Shown here: positions 61,901 to 64,000 of the stretch, piece after piece
Layout: every line of letters begins with the position of its first letter
How positions within the stretch are numbered: position 1 is the stretch's first letter
NCBI RefSeq assembly: GCF_001420595.1
Contig: NZ_LJIX01000006.1
Coordinates: forward strand, 552,361-616,360
Source of the DNA: Cytobacillus solani
GTDB lineage: Bacteria; Bacillota; Bacilli; Bacillales; Cytobacillaceae
Reading direction: 5' to 3'
Length of the DNA: 64,000 nt
The notes under the pieces: model-generated
The model's input: the letters and a program-made list of their open reading frames with translations, nothing else
What the model was told of the DNA's origin: nothing
The model's database searches: none
Program-made: the position numbers and the translations under genes

Positions 61901-62016
61901 TCTCTGTGAATGATCTGGCTGATAAGGATGATAGTTATTTTGAAGGATATTTAGCAGATCTTTTAATTGGAGGACCCGCACAGCAGGATGTTTTTGTTGA
62001 CATTGAAAAAGTCTAA
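58918..62016 (+). CDS. Tat-exported molybdopterin oxidoreductase, catalytic subunit (SrdA/TtrA-like)
   Basis: A 1032-residue DMSO-reductase superfamily enzyme. The twin-arginine signal MNRRGFLKALGSIGAVAIIG is followed by a [4Fe-4S] motif SCQQCNSSCTIK with a distant Cys in GGRTCLKGQAG. The Mo ligand is probably the Cys in DHGGYCGITSVMGN. Molybdopterin blocks include LVWGTNPMTANRGPTTFAPQ and VIDPRYSKTAEKADMWVPVK. The size and the B-C-A gene order resemble selenate reductase SrdBCA of Bacillus selenatarsenatis and the tetrathionate reductase TtrBCA; arsenate or antimonate are further possibilities. The true electron acceptor cannot be decided here. It would act outside the membrane. Confidence 0.9.
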   Translation: MSKDKMNRRGFLKALGSIGAVAIIGPAFIGPVKQVINGVWIDDEHGVGTDYQDYTAENVIFTSCQQCNSSCTIKAYIVAGSAGGAYTSIIRKIAGNQYSPINMVPYGHINYDTPLEQAVKGTGDVAKSGRGFRGGRTCLKGQAGIQTAYDTFRVQHPLKRVGERGSGVWTTLTWEEAYKEILEGSKDLKTPSLKEIWAYVPEEKVMADWDKVQAGEMEKSAFDQKYQDVLIDTNHPDFGPKSNQIAIMAGHRRDFIERLAMKSLGTANYYDHGGYCGITSVMGNVRSFDATKQKKRMIPDFEKAEYVLVWGTNPMTANRGPTTFAPQITNAIERGMKMVVIDPRYSKTAEKADMWVPVKPGGDGALAMAMCRWIIENNRYDERYLRNPNEAAAHLDSEPTWSDASYLVNVGDPKRPFLRAKDLGIGEDEFVVLERGKPVPHTKAADGDLEVSTAINGIKVKSTFTIFKEKALEKTIEEYSEQCDVSSEIIIQIAKEFTSHGKKVGIHSYRGPAMHTNGYYSSRAINMLNHLVGNHDWAGGDTALGAKYKTTEGRYDLASVPNPNISWGIPVTRHKTPYEKTTLFEREGYPAKRPWYPLGNKLIQDVLPSSAEGYPYKIRALIMNRTSPIMSGPRSDMQEKFLKDTKVVELVVSSDIVIGESTKYADFILPDLSYLESWNTEAIFPILKYKFASVIQPVTRVVPDARQTEQVYIDLLKEMGLPGVGDSALADGSPINSPEDYYLKMVANIAFDGKKAVKDASSEEIAIFEKARKLALGKYFDMNKLKSSVTPEEWKKVVYVLNRGGRYEAQGDEHIGAHIKYQWANLVHFYDEKAAGFKSSYTGKFFEGVAFFDEIRKYNGEVYKPNKSFQFINWKSRNMGTHRNESNAWLREVRDENYLWMNPIDAKKKGIETSDFVHIISNSKKEKARVLVTPGIKPGVVGANFSFGHYAYGSSKEKIDGKIIKPAEKYGHLPFNTNTPMHEESGYSRGRGQGFSVNDLADKDDSYFEGYLADLLIGGPAQQDVFVDIEKV

Positions 62017-62033
62017 ATATAAAGGTGATCATT

Positions 62034-62630
62034 ATGATTCTTACGAAAGAGGAACGATATGGCCAACTTGCCTTAAATAATATTATGTCATGTGTTTGGC
62101 TTGGAGAATGGGACCGGTATGAAGGGATCTTTCGACATATGGATGAGGAATTGATAAAGAAATTCCCTTTCCACTCTCACTATAATCTGGAGGAAGTAAA
62201 GTTATGGCATGAGAATCATTTTTTTATTCCAGGTGACTATTTTGTATCGCCTTACTTTTCCTCTTATATAAAAAAAGGGCTTGATGAACACGAGGAACGG
62301 AAGAAGGATCTGCTTTGTCTGATTGGTTTATATGAAAAGATTGGTTTCTTATATCCGCTTGAAAAAGAGATTTATCCAGATCATTTTGGATGCATTACTG
62401 CTTTTCTTGGTTCTGTAATCCAAGAAAGCATAAAAGCTGATGCTGAAAAGGATGAAGAGTATAAAAGCAAGCTTAATGAACTAAATCAAAATGTAATTGG
62501 CCGTTATATTTTTCCTGTCCTGCAAGTATTAAGGGAAAACGCAAAACCGAAAATAAGGCATCCATTTTTTAAAGAATTTCTAAATTTTTATATTCAGATT
62601 ATGACAGAGGAAATGAATGAAACTGCATGA
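62034..62630 (+). CDS. TorD/DmsD-like molybdoenzyme chaperone
   Basis: About 198 residues, all-helical in appearance. GLYEKIGFLYPLEKEIYPDH followed by FGCITAFLGSVIQESIKADA fits the TorD family pattern (acidic patch, then D-H-x6-FLG-type helix). Such proteins bind the Tat signal of their partner reductase and hold it until cofactor insertion is complete. It is the last gene of the operon, 17 bases after the catalytic subunit. ATG 62034 follows AAAGGTGAT; an in-frame GTG at 62025 lies within the ribosome site. Family call is good though the protein is divergent. Confidence 0.82.
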   Translation: MILTKEERYGQLALNNIMSCVWLGEWDRYEGIFRHMDEELIKKFPFHSHYNLEEVKLWHENHFFIPGDYFVSPYFSSYIKKGLDEHEERKKDLLCLIGLYEKIGFLYPLEKEIYPDHFGCITAFLGSVIQESIKADAEKDEEYKSKLNELNQNVIGRYIFPVLQVLRENAKPKIRHPFFKEFLNFYIQIMTEEMNETA

Positions 62631-62648
62631 AGAAAAATAAGGTAATAG

Positions 62649-62680
62649 AAAAATACAGCCTATAAAAGGCTGTATTTTTA
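62649..62680. terminator. Bidirectional terminator between the reductase operon and yfkK
   Basis: AAATACAGCC and GGCTGTATTT form a perfect stem with a 7-base loop; T residues follow on the plus side and on the minus side. It touches the yfkK stop codon. Confidence 0.93.
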
Positions 62681-62905
62681 CTTGTTTTTCCTAAGGCTGC
62701 CCAGTTCCTCTACTAATGCCTGCATTTCATTGGGACTAAAGGAGTTCTTCTTCATGACAAGGTCATAAATATCTTTTAATTCCTCGTACATTTCCTCATC
62801 GAAATGTGATGGTTTAATGGCTCCTAAGTTTAATACCTTAAGCTTATTCTTAATTTCTTCAATCATGTACTCTACATTTTCAGTTGACTTTATAGTAAGA
62901 TTCAC
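62678..62905 (-). CDS. yfkK: DUF1128/UPF0435 protein YfkK
   Basis: A 75-residue soluble helical protein, MNLTIKSTENVEYMIEEIKN followed by KLKVLNLGAIKPSHFDEEMY. It matches the YfkK family, whose function is unknown. In B. subtilis yfkK lies beside yfkJ, as here, although a repeat element now separates them. ATG follows a GGGAGGGG-type ribosome site. Confidence 0.92.
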   Translation of the reverse strand: MNLTIKSTENVEYMIEEIKNKLKVLNLGAIKPSHFDEEMYEELKDIYDLVMKKNSFSPNEMQALVEELGSLRKNK

Positions 62906-62979
62906 CTAGACATCCCCTCCCAGAACTATCATATTCAGCTTGTAACAAAAAAATTAGTGTTTTTTTCTGTTTTAGATAA

Positions 62980-63321
62980 CTGTCTAGCTGCAGCACCCAG
63001 CAACTATAGGCCTTCCGTTTCCTGCGATAGGTCAAGCACGAATGCGCTAACGCTCTTCGTGTTTCCTTTATCGAAAGAACCGGTCCTTCTGCGTTTGTAC
63101 GGCGATGACCAAGGCGCTTCCGCATTTCTAATAATAAGAAAGTGTAATTTTGGAGTTAGAGAATTGTCTAGCTCCAGCGCCTATCGCCTATCAAACTTCA
63201 GGTCCCCTCCCTACGATAAGTCAACATCGAATCGCTAACGCTCTTCGTGTTTCCTTTATCTCAGTCGCGGTCCTTCCAGTTTGTACGGCGATGACCAAGG
63301 CGCTTCCGCATTTCTAATAAT
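62980..63321 (+). repeat. Two tandem copies of an intergenic repeat element
   Basis: Copy 1 (about 62980-63136) begins TGTCTAGCTGCAGCACC; copy 2 (about 63165-63321) begins TGTCTAGCTCCAGCGCC. Both contain GCTAACGCTCTTCGTGTTTC and end GGCGATGACCAAGGCGCTTC then CGCATTTCTAATAAT. The end sequences (CTAGCTCCAGCGCC and GACCAAGGCGCTTCCGC) are partly complementary through GGCGC/GCGCC, so each copy could fold into a large hairpin. I recognise the ends as a type widespread in Bacillaceae intergenic regions. No gene is supported inside; the overlapping short frames are artefacts of the repeat. Confidence 0.85.
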
Positions 63322-63426
63322 ATTCCCATCTTTCCATGTTCATTATTAAATGTCAACAGGAAATATTGATATGGGTTGCAGAAGATAGCAAGTTAGAAGA
63401 AAATAATGACAAGGAGGAATTGGAAT

Positions 63427-63897
63427 ATGATTAATGTTTTATTTGTTTGTCTAGGAAATATTTGCCGATCACCGATGGCAGAGGCGATGTTTCGAGATCT
63501 TGTTAAGAGGGAAGGATTGGAACATGAGGTTCATGTTGATTCTGCAGGTACAGGGGACTGGCATGTTGGAAGTCCACCACATGAAGGAACGCGAGGCATT
63601 TTGACAAAATACAATATTGATGCAGAAGGCCTCTGTGCGAGGCAAATTCGAGAAAGTGACTTACATGATTTTCAATACATAGTGGCAATGGATGCTTCTA
63701 ATGTTCAAAATATCGAGAAGCTGATTAAGGGAAATTCTCATTCACATATTGTTAGGCTCCTTGATTATGTCGATGAAAAACAAGAAAAAGATATACCGGA
63801 TCCTTATTTTACGGGGGATTTTGAGGAAACATATGAACTCGTGAAAATAGGCTGTACAAATTTATTAAAAGAAGTGCGCAGGAACCATAATATATAA
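63427..63897 (+). CDS. yfkJ: Low-molecular-weight protein tyrosine phosphatase YfkJ
   Basis: About 156 residues. The N-terminal loop VLFVCLGNICRSPMAEAMF holds the catalytic Cys-x5-Arg-Ser, and the general acid Asp is in KDIPDPYFTGDFE near the C-terminus, both standard for LMW-PTPs. It removes phosphate from tyrosine (and possibly arginine) residues. In B. subtilis yfkJ is a stress-related phosphatase. ATG 63427 lies 9 bases after AAGGAGG; the open frame from 63406 lacks a site. A small gene follows 20 bases later, as in the yfkJ-yfkI order. Confidence 0.95.
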   Translation: MINVLFVCLGNICRSPMAEAMFRDLVKREGLEHEVHVDSAGTGDWHVGSPPHEGTRGILTKYNIDAEGLCARQIRESDLHDFQYIVAMDASNVQNIEKLIKGNSHSHIVRLLDYVDEKQEKDIPDPYFTGDFEETYELVKIGCTNLLKEVRRNHNI

Positions 63898-63917
63898 GAA
63901 AGTGAGTGTGTGAAAAA

Positions 63918-64000
63918 ATGGGGAGATCTTTATTTTGGAAAGGTGTATTTTTAGGTGCGATAGCAGGTGGTGCATTAAGCTTATTTGATAAGGACACGAG
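63918..64000 (+). CDS. Small protein downstream of yfkJ, 5' part (YfkI-position)
   Basis: Only the first 27 codons are in the window: MGRSLFWKGVFLGAIAGGAL followed by SLFDKDT. A basic start and a short Gly/Ala-rich hydrophobic helix resemble YtxH-type small stress proteins. The position after yfkJ corresponds to yfkI in B. subtilis. The ribosome site (GTGAG region) is weak. The gene runs past the window end. Confidence 0.6.
   Translation, partial: MGRSLFWKGVFLGAIAGGALSLFDKDT

Noticed and set aside
50596-62016. Functional selenium island joining mnmH and the reductase
   Set aside because: The genes are on opposite strands with separate signals, mnmH is a common housekeeping gene, and the reductase substrate is unproven.
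62957-63238. 93-aa frame across the tandem repeat, and the opposite 81-aa frame
   Set aside because: Both are made of the intergenic repeat element, lack start signals, and repeat units break the frames.
1-64000. tRNA or rRNA genes, insertion sequences, plasmid or phage attachment sites
   Set aside because: I saw no cloverleaf-type or rRNA sequence, no transposase frame, and no flanking direct repeats to suggest an integrated element.

Overview
The window reads as a chromosomal segment of a low-GC, endospore-forming member of the Bacillaceae (Bacillus sensu lato). The supporting signs are AT-rich sequence, strong AAGGAGG-type ribosome sites, close relatives of Bacillus subtilis HutH, MotAB, TopB, MnmH, YfkK/YfkJ, SinR/SinI, SipW and TasA, a sigma-D-like motility promoter and many intrinsic terminators. 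I cannot name the species.

Layout. (1) 1-16.8 kb is housekeeping and metabolic: the end of a pantothenate symporter (PanF), a lipoprotein, an M29 aminopeptidase, an MFS transporter, an AtoE-type short-chain fatty acid transporter, topoisomerase III, an orphan histidase gene behind a leader hairpin, two small sporulation-like genes, motAB, a MarR/MFS pair with matching candidate operators, and the pseudouridine catabolic pair psuK-psuG. (2) 16.8-45.2 kb is a large exopolysaccharide (EPS) region. It has two copies of the EAR (epsC) antitermination RNA. The first precedes an internally deleted epsC-like pseudogene, then galE and a sugar transferase. The second precedes an intact epsC-like gene. 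After it come an epsN-like aminotransferase, the tyrosine kinase/modulator/phosphatase trio, glycosyltransferases, a polymerase, a flippase, rmlA/rmlB and tailoring enzymes. A SinR/SlrR-like regulator and a metallophosphoesterase lie between the two EAR elements. (3) 45.2-50.6 kb is the protein-matrix and switch region: sipW, two TasA/camelysin-family genes, an LPXTG-type wall-anchored protein between them, two sinI paralogues and sinR. The second sinI sits behind a c-di-GMP-I (GEMM) riboswitch. SinR-type boxes occur before the EPS region, before sipW-tasA and before sinR. (4) 50.6-51.7 kb is mnmH. (5) 51.8-62.6 kb is an anaerobic-respiration module. A periplasmic binding protein, a sensor kinase and an NtrC-type sigma-54 activator face a -24/-12 promoter that drives tatA, an Fe-S subunit, an NrfD-type membrane subunit, a Tat-exported molybdopterin reductase and a TorD-like chaperone. 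The B-C-A order matches the known selenate reductase operon srdBCA, but the substrate cannot be read from sequence. (6) 62.6-64 kb has yfkK, a tandem intergenic repeat, a low-molecular-weight tyrosine phosphatase (yfkJ) and the start of another gene.

How it fits together. Regions 2 and 3 look like one biofilm regulon: SinR represses EPS and TasA promoters, SinI relieves it, EAR keeps polymerase going through the long EPS operon, and SipW processes TasA-family fibre proteins. The most notable observation is the c-di-GMP riboswitch in front of a sinI paralogue, which would couple c-di-GMP directly to the matrix switch. Other items worth attention are the wall-anchored protein inside the tasA operon, the duplicated EAR with its pseudogene, and the sigma-54 molybdoenzyme module with a three-gene sensor and its own TatA.
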